Assembly: GCA_041493205.1 (NCBI GenBank)
Contig: JBGPYM010000003.1
Coordinates: 1 to 38,969 of the forward strand
Reading direction: 5' to 3'
From: JBGPYM01 sp041493205
Lineage (GTDB): Bacteria > Bacteroidota > Ignavibacteria > UBA10030 > UBA6906
Length of the DNA: 38,969 nt
The position numbers were made by a program, and so were the translations under genes. This document shows, piece by piece, positions 17,975-25,274 of this stretch; positions within the stretch are counted from its first letter, which is position 1; every line of letters starts with the position of its first letter. Under the pieces are notes generated by a model. The model was not told where the DNA came from. It saw nothing but the letters and a program-made list of their open reading frames with translations, and made no database searches.

Positions 17975-19024
17975 CTATAGTGATGGAATGTGTTGAATTA
18001 GTGGATCTCTCACATGAGCATGATACGACGTGCATCCGCATGATTCGCGCAGGACCAGCGTCGTCGGAAGCACGATCTGCTGTCTGCAATGGGTATTTTT
18101 ATTCCGCACTGCATGGAGGAGGGTTTCGATTGCGCGAATACCGAGATTGTGGATACCCACCTGTACCGAGGTGAGTGCCGGTGTCAGGTACGATGCAATG
18201 GGAACATCATCGAACCCGGCAACGGCGACACCTTCCGGGATTTGGATTTCTTCATCGCGGAACGCGCTCAGCGCGCCGATGGCCATGGAATCATTACATG
18301 CAAAGACCGCCGTCGGCCGCGGTGACAGGGCAAGGAGCTGTTTGGCTGCGTCAAATCCGGATGCTTCGGTGAAGTTTCCATCCACCTGGAACCGCGGGTC
18401 GGGCGTACCTCCGCCTTCCGTTATCGCGTCGGTCCAGCCGCGGAGCCGTTCCGAGGCGTCAATATTCCGTTCAGTCCCCTTGATGATGGCGATCCGCGTG
18501 TGCCCGTGCCAGAGAAGATGCTGCGTCATCGCGAAGGCGCCGCCGTAATTGTCGATGTTGAGCGAGTCGAACCCGTTCGATTCCACGTGGCAGTTCAGTA
18601 GGACGACCGGCAGCGATTGCGGAAGATTTTCGTTGAGGGTTTCCGCGTCAATGTGGGGAGACATGATCACGAGTCCGTCCACCCGCCCGCGCATCATCGT
18701 CAGGGCGGCGCGGATTTCCTCCCGGTTGTTGTGCGAGCTGGAGACCACCAGATGGTGGTGCGCCTTCTGGGCGGTCTGGTCGCTGCCTCGGAGCACTTCC
18801 GAGAAAAATTCGCCGAACAGATCGGGAAGGAGCAGTCCGATGGCGTCGGTCCGCTTCGTGCTGAGCCCCCGACCGAGGGCATTCGGCACGTACTTCAGGC
18901 GCCGGGCAACAAGGCGGACCTGGCGCTCCGTGTCCTCCTCCACTGGGCCGACGTTGTTAAAAACCCGGGAGACCGTTGCGATAGACACGCCTGCCTCGCG
19001 CGCTACGTCTTTTATTGTAATCAT
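17975..19024 (-). CDS. LacI-family transcriptional regulator
   Basis: 349 residues from the ATG at 19024, starting exactly at the classic MITIKDVAREAGVS; a TTG 18 codons upstream stays in frame but adds nothing typical of the family. The helix-turn-helix occupies residues about 3-24 (VSIATVSRVFN) and the hinge helix contains YVPNALGRGL. A periplasmic-binding-like effector domain follows (DAIGLLLPDLFGEFFSEVLRG, then VFACNDSMAIGALSA and VAVAGFDDVPIASYLTP). It probably senses a glucose oligomer or derivative and represses the operon that it heads. A perfect palindromic operator overlaps its own promoter (19107-19156), implying autoregulation. No clear ribosome site precedes the start. Confidence 0.93.
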   Translation of the reverse strand: MITIKDVAREAGVSIATVSRVFNNVGPVEEDTERQVRLVARRLKYVPNALGRGLSTKRTDAIGLLLPDLFGEFFSEVLRGSDQTAQKAHHHLVVSSSHNNREEIRAALTMMRGRVDGLVIMSPHIDAETLNENLPQSLPVVLLNCHVESNGFDSLNIDNYGGAFAMTQHLLWHGHTRIAIIKGTERNIDASERLRGWTDAITEGGGTPDPRFQVDGNFTEASGFDAAKQLLALSPRPTAVFACNDSMAIGALSAFRDEEIQIPEGVAVAGFDDVPIASYLTPALTSVQVGIHNLGIRAIETLLHAVRNKNTHCRQQIVLPTTLVLRESCGCTSYHAHVRDPLIQHIPSL

Positions 19025-19073
19025 CTGTGAGTTGTACCGCCAGGTGCTTACCAAATGGCGTGATTTACGACGC

Positions 19074-19087
19074 GGCAACCGTTTACT
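19074..19087. promoter_or_regulatory. Possible secondary LacI-type operator
   Basis: GGCAACCGTTTACT matches 10 of 14 positions of the perfect operator core TGTAAACGTTTACA found 35 bp away, with its right half CGTTTAC intact. It lies in the leader of the LacI-family gene. Paired sites at such spacing are used for cooperative repression in this family. It could also be chance. Confidence 0.35.
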
Positions 19088-19106
19088 GAGAGATGGGAAT
19101 AGCGGG

Positions 19107-19124
19107 CATGTAAACGTTTACATG
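19107..19124. promoter_or_regulatory. Perfect palindromic LacI-family operator
   Basis: CATGTAAACGTTTACATG is an 18-bp perfect palindrome with the central CG typical of LacI/GalR-family sites. It begins four bases downstream of the -10 box on the minus strand, covering the expected transcription start, so binding would block initiation. It is the only copy of this exact palindrome that I noticed in the window, pointing to local control by the adjacent LacI-family gene. Confidence 0.85.
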
Positions 19125-19127
19125 GCC

Positions 19128-19156
19128 ATTATAGGAAGGAGGAAAGTAATTGTCAA
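19128..19156 (-). promoter_or_regulatory. Consensus sigma-70-type promoter of the glucan operon
   Basis: The minus strand shows TTGACA (19156-19151), a 17-bp spacer and TATAAT (19133-19128), a perfect match to the bacterial housekeeping consensus. Transcription should begin around 19121 inside the palindromic operator and give a leader of about 100 bases before the LacI-family ATG. A fully consensus promoter beneath an operator is the expected design for a strong, tightly repressed operon. Confidence 0.82.
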
Positions 19157-19258
19157 GTTATTTTTTCGGCCGACCGTGAGAGTGGCTCTGGAGGGGGGAG
19201 AAAGGACCAAAAACGAGGAAAAAATGAGGGATATGGAAGAGGAAATTGGAATATGTGT

Positions 19259-20650
19259 TCAAACCGTCCGTGAGAAGAGCTTTTTTTCCCTGGCCATCGA
19301 CTCAAGGTAGGCATCGAAGCACATCGCGATATTCCTGAGGAGAAGCCGCCCCGCTCCCACGATTTGGATTTTTCCCGGGAGCGTGGTGACGAGACCGTCG
19401 TCGATGAATTGCCGGAGCGCGAGGAGTGAGGGGGCAAAATATTCTTCGAAATCGATCCCGAACTCCGCTTCCACCGCGCGCGTGTCGAGTTCCAGATCGC
19501 ACATCAGTCGCATGATGACATGCTTGCGCACGCGGTCATCGTCCGTCATCCGGTATCCGAGTCGCGTGGCGAAGTCTCCCCTGTCGATCGATGCATAATA
19601 GTCCGTCAGCGTTTTTGCATTCTGCGCATAGCTCCCCTGGAAGTGGCTGATTGCGGACATACCGAATCCGTAGAGGTCCGCTCCCGATTTTGTGGAGTAT
19701 CCCTGGAAGTTCCTGTAGAGGGTCTTCTCTTTCTGCGCCCGGGCGAGCTCGTCGCCGGGGAGCGCAAAGTGATCCATCCCGATGTAGTCATAGCCGCCGT
19801 TGGCAAGGACCTCGATGGTCATTTTAAGGATCGCGAGCTTGTCTTCCGGCGACGGGAGATCTTCGGGGTGGATCAGCTTCTGGTGCGGTTTCATCCAGGG
19901 CACGTGTGCGTAATTGAACACCGCAATCCGGTCCGGCCCGAATCCGATGACCTTCCGTACGGTCGTTTCAAATGTGGAGAGCGTCTGCAGGGGGAGGCCG
20001 TAAATCAGGTCGAGATTGATGCTCGTGAAACCGGTCTCCCGTGCCCAGTCGTACACCCGTTGTGAGACCGCTTCGGGTTGCACGCGGTTCACGGCAGCCT
20101 GCACCCTTTCGTCAAAGTCCTGCACCCCCATGCTCATCCGGTTGAAGCCGGCGTCCCGGAGGGCAACGAGGTGATCGCGGGTAAGCTCACGCGGGTCAAT
20201 TTCCACACTCATCTCCGCCGCCGGGTCGATTTCGAACGAGGATCGGATCGACTCCCCCATAGTACGGATTTCGTCCGGCGTCAGGTGGGTCGGCGTCCCG
20301 CCTCCCCAGTGCACCTGTACAACGCGCCGTTCCGGGGCGATCATAGGCGCCACGAGCCCGATCTCCTTCACGAGCGCGCGGTTGTACTCCGCGATCCTGT
20401 TCCTGTCACGGGTGACCAGCATCGTACACCCGCAGAAGTAACAGAGCGTGTCGCAGAATGGAAAATGGAAGTAAAGGGAGATGTCCCCTGTTGTGCCGGG
20501 TCCGTTGGTGGCGGCAATCTCTTCGCGGAAATCGCCGGCTGAGAATGAAGGACTGAATAGCGGTGCGGTGGGGTAGCTTGTGTACCTTGGACCGGGCCGG
20601 TCATACTTCCTGAGTAACCGGAGGTCTACCTTGGAAAACGGGGATCCCAT
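19259..20650 (-). CDS. hemN: Oxygen-independent coproporphyrinogen III oxidase (HemN type)
   Basis: 463 residues, the length of true HemN. The N-terminal YDRPGPRYTSYPTAP block is diagnostic for HemN over the shorter HemW-like proteins. The radical-SAM cluster motif is C66-x3-C70-x2-C73-x-C75 (FCDTLCYFCGC), followed by HWGGGTPTHLTPDEI and EIDPREL. It converts coproporphyrinogen III to protoporphyrinogen IX in the cytoplasm using two SAM, without oxygen. An AGGAG ribosome site lies 8 bases before the ATG. It stands alone between OsmC and the LacI operon with its own palindrome-rich upstream region. Anaerobic haem supply fits the many-haem cytochromes and CcmF encoded 13 kb away. Confidence 0.93.
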   Translation of the reverse strand: MGSPFSKVDLRLLRKYDRPGPRYTSYPTAPLFSPSFSAGDFREEIAATNGPGTTGDISLYFHFPFCDTLCYFCGCTMLVTRDRNRIAEYNRALVKEIGLVAPMIAPERRVVQVHWGGGTPTHLTPDEIRTMGESIRSSFEIDPAAEMSVEIDPRELTRDHLVALRDAGFNRMSMGVQDFDERVQAAVNRVQPEAVSQRVYDWARETGFTSINLDLIYGLPLQTLSTFETTVRKVIGFGPDRIAVFNYAHVPWMKPHQKLIHPEDLPSPEDKLAILKMTIEVLANGGYDYIGMDHFALPGDELARAQKEKTLYRNFQGYSTKSGADLYGFGMSAISHFQGSYAQNAKTLTDYYASIDRGDFATRLGYRMTDDDRVRKHVIMRLMCDLELDTRAVEAEFGIDFEEYFAPSLLALRQFIDDGLVTTLPGKIQIVGAGRLLLRNIAMCFDAYLESMAREKKLFSRTV

Positions 20651-20724
20651 GCTGCCTGCTCCTGCTTCGTTACCCTCTTACACGCAAAGGGAGTGCCATC
20701 CCACACTTGCCCAGAACAGGCTGA

Positions 20725-20769
20725 AAAATGCATTTTGAGAACTCTTTTGGCCAAAAATACAGGTATTTT
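20725..20769. promoter_or_regulatory. Cluster of three AT-rich palindromes upstream of hemN
   Basis: Three perfect inverted repeats lie within 45 bases of a 158-base gap: AAAATGCATTTT (20725-20736), TTTTGGCCAAAA (20745-20756) and AAAATAC-AG-GTATTTT (20754-20769), the last two overlapping. The AT richness stands out in this GC-rich window. They lie 75-119 bases upstream of the hemN ATG and 40 or more after the OsmC stop, so they may be binding sites for a redox or haem regulator. None matches an FNR or Fur consensus as I know them. Confidence 0.5.
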
Positions 20770-20808
20770 CGCATATCTGGGAACCGAGGTCGGACACGGC
20801 GTCATCGA

Positions 20809-21267
20809 TCACTTCATGATGAGCGTCGGGCTTACCTCCACGATCGATGCGATGGAGTTTGCGACGAGGCAGTGTTTCTCCGCCTCGCGGAGGGTTGCAT
20901 GGACATCGGTCTCCGCGACCGAACCTGCCACCACGATCGTTGGGAAGATCACGATCCGGGTAAAGCGGTAGTCTCCGTCCACATATTCCAGAACACCGTT
21001 CGCATGACTGTTGTACGCAATGACCGGGATCTGCTTCTGGGATGCAAACGAGAGGAATGTGGCCATATGGCAGACTTCCACAGCCCCCACGAACATATCT
21101 TCGGGAGTCCATACTCCCGATTCGCCACGGAACTCGGGCGGGCTCGAAATGCGGAGCGTCGGCTTACCATCGGAGACGATCGTGCCCGATTTTCCTTCGG
21201 TCCATGAAGTGCTCGTCTTATAGGTAAACGACTTGTGCTTGACGCGAGGTTGCTGTGCAGTTTCCAT
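20809..21267 (-). CDS. OsmC-family protein (peroxiredoxin-like)
   Basis: 152 residues. The fold and the two redox cysteines of the OsmC/Ohr superfamily are visible: C66 in VGAVEVCHMATFLSFA and C133 in EAEKHCLVANSI. The N-terminal strand FTYKTSTSWTEGKSGTIVSDGKPTLRIS... and PPEFRGESGVWTPEDMFVGA match the OsmC-like branch. These dimeric cytoplasmic thiol peroxidases reduce organic hydroperoxides or related electrophiles; many OsmC-like members have no proven substrate. It lies between the metabolic block (a hairpin repeat separates them) and hemN. Confidence 0.85.
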   Translation of the reverse strand: METAQQPRVKHKSFTYKTSTSWTEGKSGTIVSDGKPTLRISSPPEFRGESGVWTPEDMFVGAVEVCHMATFLSFASQKQIPVIAYNSHANGVLEYVDGDYRFTRIVIFPTIVVAGSVAETDVHATLREAEKHCLVANSIASIVEVSPTLIMK

Positions 21268-21316
21268 TCTGTCTGCCTGGTATTATTTATACAGTCATTG
21301 GTTCAGCCTGAGAAAG

Positions 21317-21344
21317 AGCCACCGGCGGGGACGCCGGTGCTACT
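21317..21344. repeat. GC-rich hairpin repeat, copy B
   Basis: AGCCACCGGCG-GGGA-CGCCGGTGCTACT is the same palindrome as copies A, C and D. On the minus strand it starts two bases after the stop codon of the LeuD-like gene and is followed by TCTTTCTC, so it may also end the transcript of the long metabolic block. Confidence 0.8.
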
Positions 21345-21346
21345 AC

Positions 21347-21835
21347 CTATGGTTGAACAAGGCGCCGGCGCGTGTAGAGTATCAGACCGCCCGCGTCGAG
21401 AATCTCCTGGCGTGCAGCGGGAAGCTCGACACACTGATACGACTTCCCCGCGGTCACGTTGACAACCTCCCGATCCGTTAAACGTATCTCGTCCCCCACC
21501 GCGGCGGTGAAGCCGGGGGCCGTGGCCAGCCGGAGGCCGAGGTTGATCGCATTCTGCATGAAAATGCGGGCGAAACTCCAGGCGATGATGGTGAGCTCAT
21601 GTCCCTTGAGCGCAGAGACCGCCTGCTCGCGCGAGGACCCGCAGCCGAAATTGTTCCCCGCCGCGATGATACTCCCCTGCGGCAGGGTCCTGGACCGGAG
21701 TGCTGCATTGACCTCGGCCATGTCGGCAAACGCCCACTGGGGAGTCTCGGACGGCAGAACCGTCGCCATGTAACGTCCCGGATAAATGACGTCCGTCGAA
21801 ATATCGTCACCGAGAGTGAGAATGACTGCAGGCAT
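21347..21835 (-). CDS. LeuD/homoaconitase-type hydro-lyase, small (swivel) subunit
   Basis: 162 residues from the ATG at 21835, one base after the stop of the large subunit (TGACATG). The family blocks are present: LGDDISTDVIYPGRY (8-22) and GNNFGCGSSREQAV (60-73), the latter binding the substrate backbone. The partner large subunit carries the 4Fe-4S cluster. The specificity loop reads Y22-M23-A24-T25. As I recall the family, tricarboxylate-using homoaconitases have Y-L-R-T and isopropylmalate isomerases Y-L-V-[YM]. The small alanine therefore argues for a substrate with an alkyl group, such as citramalate or isopropylmalate, not citrate or homocitrate (inference). It is the last gene of its tightly packed block. 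Confidence 0.9.
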   Translation of the reverse strand: MPAVILTLGDDISTDVIYPGRYMATVLPSETPQWAFADMAEVNAALRSRTLPQGSIIAAGNNFGCGSSREQAVSALKGHELTIIAWSFARIFMQNAINLGLRLATAPGFTAAVGDEIRLTDREVVNVTAGKSYQCVELPAARQEILDAGGLILYTRRRLVQP

Positions 21836-21836
21836 G

Positions 21837-23129
21837 TCAGCGTCCTCCTTTCCGGGGATCGGCAATAACGCCGGCGAGGGCGGATGCCGCGGCAACTGCG
21901 GGAGAGCAGAGGAACACCCGGGCATTGGGGTTCCCCATGCGTCCCTTAAAGTTCCTGTTTGTCGTCGAGAGTGCGGTCTCACCGTCCCCCAGGGCCCCTT
22001 CATGGACACCGAGGCACGGCCCACACCCCGGGTTCATGACCACGGCGCCGGCCGCCATGAAATCGGCGATGTATCCTTTTTCCAGGGCCTGGCGGTAGAT
22101 CTTCCCCGACGCGGGAAACACCAACATACGCGTGGCGGGAGCGACCGACCGGCCGCGCACGATGCCCGCCGCGACCTCCAGATCATCCAGTCTGCCGTTC
22201 GTGCACGAACCGATGACGACCTGCTGGATTTCGGTCCCTGCGACCGCCGCCACAGATTTCACGTTGTCCACCGTATGGGGGCACGCGATCTGGGGTTCCA
22301 GCGCAGAGACGTCGATGGCAACCGTCCTTTCGTATGCCGCGTCGGCATCGGGAACGACCGGCCGCAGCACATCGCGGACACCTGCCTCCTGCTGCAGGTA
22401 CCGGGCCGTTTCCTCATCAGCCGGCACGATGCCTGAAGTAGCCCCGGCTTCCACCGCCATATTGCAGAGGACGAGCCGGCCCGACGTGTTCATCCGCCTG
22501 ATGGTGTCGCCATGAAATTCAATGACCTTGAAATTCGCGCCCTGTGCCCCGATGGTACCGATCAGATGGAGAATCAGGTCCTTCGGCCCGACCATCGGAG
22601 GAAACATTCCCGTCACGACGACTTTAATGGTTCCGGGAACTTCGACATTCACTGCAGCGCCGAGCGACCAAACGCTGGCCATTTCGGTCGCCCCGATACC
22701 GAAAGCAAACGCACCGAGCGCGCCATGGCTGGTCGTGTGGGAATCGGTCCCCACCACCACCGCGCCCGGCCTCACGTATCCGCTTTCGGGGAGGATCTGG
22801 TGGCAGATGCCGCCGACGTCTCCGCGGATATCGTGAAACTTCTGAATGGCGTGACGGGTGACGAACTCGCGGACCTTTTTCTGGTTGCCCGCGGTTTTCG
22901 CAGACTCCGCGGGCACGCGGTGATCGAAGATGATCGCGACCTTCGAGGGATCCCAGATCCGGGGTTCGAGCCCGGTCCCCTCGAATATCTCGAGAAATTG
23001 ATTCACCACGAGCGCCGCATTCTCATGCGACATCGCCAGGTCGACGCGCGGCTCCAGCACCTCTCCCGCCTGCGACGACGCCCTGCCGCTTGCGCGCGCA
23101 AGGATCTTCTCAACGACCGTCATTCCCAT
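21837..23129 (-). CDS. LeuC/homoaconitase-type hydro-lyase, large (iron-sulfur) subunit
   Basis: 430 residues, the length of the archaeal-type (type 2) LeuC/HacA large subunits. Cluster ligands are recognisable: the cysteine in IGSCTNGRLDDLEVAA and two in MNPGCGPCLGVHEG. Other hallmarks are GTDSHTTSHGALGAFAFGIGATEMA (quoted here only as a landmark beginning GTDSHTTSHG) and NRNFKGRMGNP. With the small subunit it would move a hydroxyl between neighbouring carbons via dehydration and rehydration in the cytoplasm. The start lies one base after the stop of the CoA-transferase (TGACATG), so the three genes are probably translated together. Family members cover isopropylmalate, citramalate and homocitrate; the small-subunit loop favours a non-tricarboxylate. 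Confidence 0.9.
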   Translation of the reverse strand: MGMTVVEKILARASGRASSQAGEVLEPRVDLAMSHENAALVVNQFLEIFEGTGLEPRIWDPSKVAIIFDHRVPAESAKTAGNQKKVREFVTRHAIQKFHDIRGDVGGICHQILPESGYVRPGAVVVGTDSHTTSHGALGAFAFGIGATEMASVWSLGAAVNVEVPGTIKVVVTGMFPPMVGPKDLILHLIGTIGAQGANFKVIEFHGDTIRRMNTSGRLVLCNMAVEAGATSGIVPADEETARYLQQEAGVRDVLRPVVPDADAAYERTVAIDVSALEPQIACPHTVDNVKSVAAVAGTEIQQVVIGSCTNGRLDDLEVAAGIVRGRSVAPATRMLVFPASGKIYRQALEKGYIADFMAAGAVVMNPGCGPCLGVHEGALGDGETALSTTNRNFKGRMGNPNARVFLCSPAVAAASALAGVIADPRKGGR

Positions 23130-23130
23130 G

Positions 23131-24348
23131 TCAGATCACCCCGGTTTCTTTGAGACTCTGGATTTCCGCGTCACTGTACCCGATGCTTCCCAGGACGGCG
23201 CATGAATGCTCTCCCAGCTGCGGCGGAGGTCCCGTTACCGCACCCGGCGTTTTCGAGAATTTCGCCGTGAGGTTGAACAGAGGGAGATCGCCGATGCCGT
23301 CAACGCGTGTGGTTCCAAATGTGTTACGATGTTCCACCTGCGGCTGCCGGACGGCCTCGGGAAGCGACAGAATGGCCCCGGCAGGTACTTCCCGCGCGTT
23401 CAGCACGTCAACCCACTCCGCTGTGTTTTTGAGCATCAGCTTCGCCTCCAGGAGCGGGGTGAGCGCACGGCGGTTCTTCTTCCGGACGTCACGCTCCTTG
23501 AACCTCGCATCGTCCTTCAGCTCAGGAAGTCCGAGCGCGTCCGCGACAGCTTCCCACTGTTCCTGTTTGTTCGCCGCAATATTGATAAACCCGTCCTTCG
23601 TCCTGAAGACACCTGATGGCGCAGCGGTGAAGTTATCATTCCCCATCAACACCGGTTCCTGTCCCCCGATCATGAAGTTGGCGACAACCCACCCCATGAG
23701 CGGCATGATCGAATCCAGGAGTGCCACATCGATGAACTGCCCTTCGCCCGTCCGTTCCCTGTGGTACAGGGCTGCCATGATCGCAAAGGCAGCGTTCAGC
23801 CCTCCCACCGTATCGCAGACCGGGAATCCCGCGCGGAGGGGAGCCGTGTGGTCATCGCCATTGATCGACATTTCGCCGCTCAGCCCCTGGATGATCTGGT
23901 CATACGCAGGTTTGAGCGCGTCGGGCCCCGTCTGGCCGAACCCCGAGATCGCGCAATACACAAGGTGGGGATTGCGTGCGGCGAGCGATTCATAGGAGAG
24001 TCCGAGCCGTTTCATGACATCGGGGCGGAAGTTTTCCACCACGACATCCGCCGTTGCCGCAAGGCGGAGGAACACTTCTTTCCCTGCCGGAGACTTCAGG
24101 TTGAGCGTCAGCGATTTCTTGTTTGCGTTCTGCGCAAGATAGCTTGTCCCCATCAGCCGCCGGTTGTACTCCGGCACGCAGCCGAGCTTGCGCGCCAGAT
24201 CGCCGCCGGCAGGATTTTCAATTTTTATGACTTCCGCGCCCAGGAGTGCCAGGTGCAACGTGGCGAAGGGCCCGGAGAGGACATTTGTCAGATCGAGGAC
24301 GCGGATCCCCGCGAGGAGAGCCGTCCTCTGTGGGCGTGAGTCAGGCAT
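23131..24348 (-). CDS. Class III (CaiB/BaiF) CoA-transferase
   Basis: 405 residues from the ATG at 24348, overlapping the end of the lyase gene by 8 bases. The family signatures are LLAGIRVLDLTNVLSGPFAT (13-32 region), LLGAEVIKIENP, VVVENFRPDVMKRLGL (102-117) and GFPVCDTVGGLNAA, with D179 as the expected catalytic aspartate that forms the acyl-anhydride. Class III enzymes move CoA between dicarboxylic acids, for example succinyl-CoA:citramalate, itaconate, HMG or oxalate. The position next to an HMG-CoA-lyase-like gene suggests that it joins the free hydroxy acid to CoA, or removes CoA, for that lyase. The actual acids cannot be read from the sequence. Confidence 0.9.
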   Translation of the reverse strand: MPDSRPQRTALLAGIRVLDLTNVLSGPFATLHLALLGAEVIKIENPAGGDLARKLGCVPEYNRRLMGTSYLAQNANKKSLTLNLKSPAGKEVFLRLAATADVVVENFRPDVMKRLGLSYESLAARNPHLVYCAISGFGQTGPDALKPAYDQIIQGLSGEMSINGDDHTAPLRAGFPVCDTVGGLNAAFAIMAALYHRERTGEGQFIDVALLDSIMPLMGWVVANFMIGGQEPVLMGNDNFTAAPSGVFRTKDGFINIAANKQEQWEAVADALGLPELKDDARFKERDVRKKNRRALTPLLEAKLMLKNTAEWVDVLNAREVPAGAILSLPEAVRQPQVEHRNTFGTTRVDGIGDLPLFNLTAKFSKTPGAVTGPPPQLGEHSCAVLGSIGYSDAEIQSLKETGVI

Positions 24349-25261
24349 GGAGTGCTTCCGCTTCCGGAATGGAGCCTGTTCTGTAGATAAGTCCGGGGAG
24401 TTCTCTGCCGAAGTGACCGGACACCGCACCGGCGAGCGTTGTGAGGCCGTCGAGCCGGACATCCCTGCGAATCCCCATGTGCTGCAGCATATGGACGAGA
24501 TCCTCCGTGCAGACGTTGCCTCCTGCAATCTTCGTAAAGGGGCATCCGCCGAGACCGCCGACCGAACATTCCAGTGATACCACCCCCGCCCGCATTGCGG
24601 CGAACGTGTTTGCCAGCCCCATACCGTACGTATTGTGAAAGTGGCAGGCGAGTTCAGCTTCGGGGCTCAGAGTCTTGATTTCATTGAACAACCGTTCCAC
24701 GCGATCAGGTGTTGCGTGTCCGGCGGTATCCGCCAGGCTGATGCGGGTGAGGCCGGCGTCGATGTAGCTGCGCACGATCCGCAGAACATCCTCCGGGGGA
24801 ACCGGCCCTTCAAACCCGCAGCCGAATGCGGACTGGACCGACACCTGGACAGCGTACCCGGCGCCGGCCGCCTGGCGCGCCATGGCGATGATTCGTCCTG
24901 TCGCTTCCGCGACGGGCATACCGGTATTCTTTCTGCTGTGTGTTTCGCTTGCCGACACTCCCATACAGAAGAGTCCGACGCCACACGCGAGGCCGCGTTC
25001 GAGCCCCTTTTCATTGAGCACGAGGCCGGAGAGGGTGACGTCCGCCGGTACCTCGCCGGTTGCGCGGAGCTGCCGAAACAGTTCGTCGGTGTCGGCCATC
25101 TGCGGGATTTTTGCCGGGTGTACAAAGGAGCCCACCTGGACCACATCCACGCCGGTCCTGACCAGGCGCATGAGCCATTCGAGCTTCACCGCGGTCGGGA
25201 CGATCTGATATTCCATCTGCAGACCGTCGCGCAGGCAGACATCGTGGAGAATGATCTTCAT
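24341..25261 (-). CDS. HMG-CoA-lyase-like DRE-TIM metallolyase with altered active site
   Basis: 306 residues from the ATG at 25261 (MKIILHDVCLRDGLQ). Matches to HMG-CoA lyase: R11-D12 in LRDGLQ, D178 in SLADT, metal ligands H207 and H209 in CHFHNTYG, and the catalytic-loop cysteine C240 in GGLGGCPF, then N249 and TEDLVHML. Two otherwise conserved residues differ. The glutamate of the D-R-E triad (E72 in the human enzyme) is Q42 in VVQVGSFVHP, and human R165 corresponds to Q139. It should still cleave or form an acyl-CoA C-C bond, but probably on another substrate, such as citramalyl-CoA (acetyl-CoA + pyruvate). It starts 13 bases after the dehydrogenase stop. Confidence 0.85.
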   Translation of the reverse strand: MKIILHDVCLRDGLQMEYQIVPTAVKLEWLMRLVRTGVDVVQVGSFVHPAKIPQMADTDELFRQLRATGEVPADVTLSGLVLNEKGLERGLACGVGLFCMGVSASETHSRKNTGMPVAEATGRIIAMARQAAGAGYAVQVSVQSAFGCGFEGPVPPEDVLRIVRSYIDAGLTRISLADTAGHATPDRVERLFNEIKTLSPEAELACHFHNTYGMGLANTFAAMRAGVVSLECSVGGLGGCPFTKIAGGNVCTEDLVHMLQHMGIRRDVRLDGLTTLAGAVSGHFGRELPGLIYRTGSIPEAEALHA

Positions 25262-25274
25262 GGCCGTTGCCGTC

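Noticed and set aside
20725..20769. FNR or Fur boxes before hemN
   Set aside because: None of the palindromes matches TTGAT-N4-ATCAA or the Fur repeat.
24341..25261. Ordinary HMG-CoA lyase for leucine breakdown
   Set aside because: No isovaleryl-CoA dehydrogenase, methylcrotonyl-CoA carboxylase or methylglutaconyl hydratase is nearby, and two active-site residues differ.
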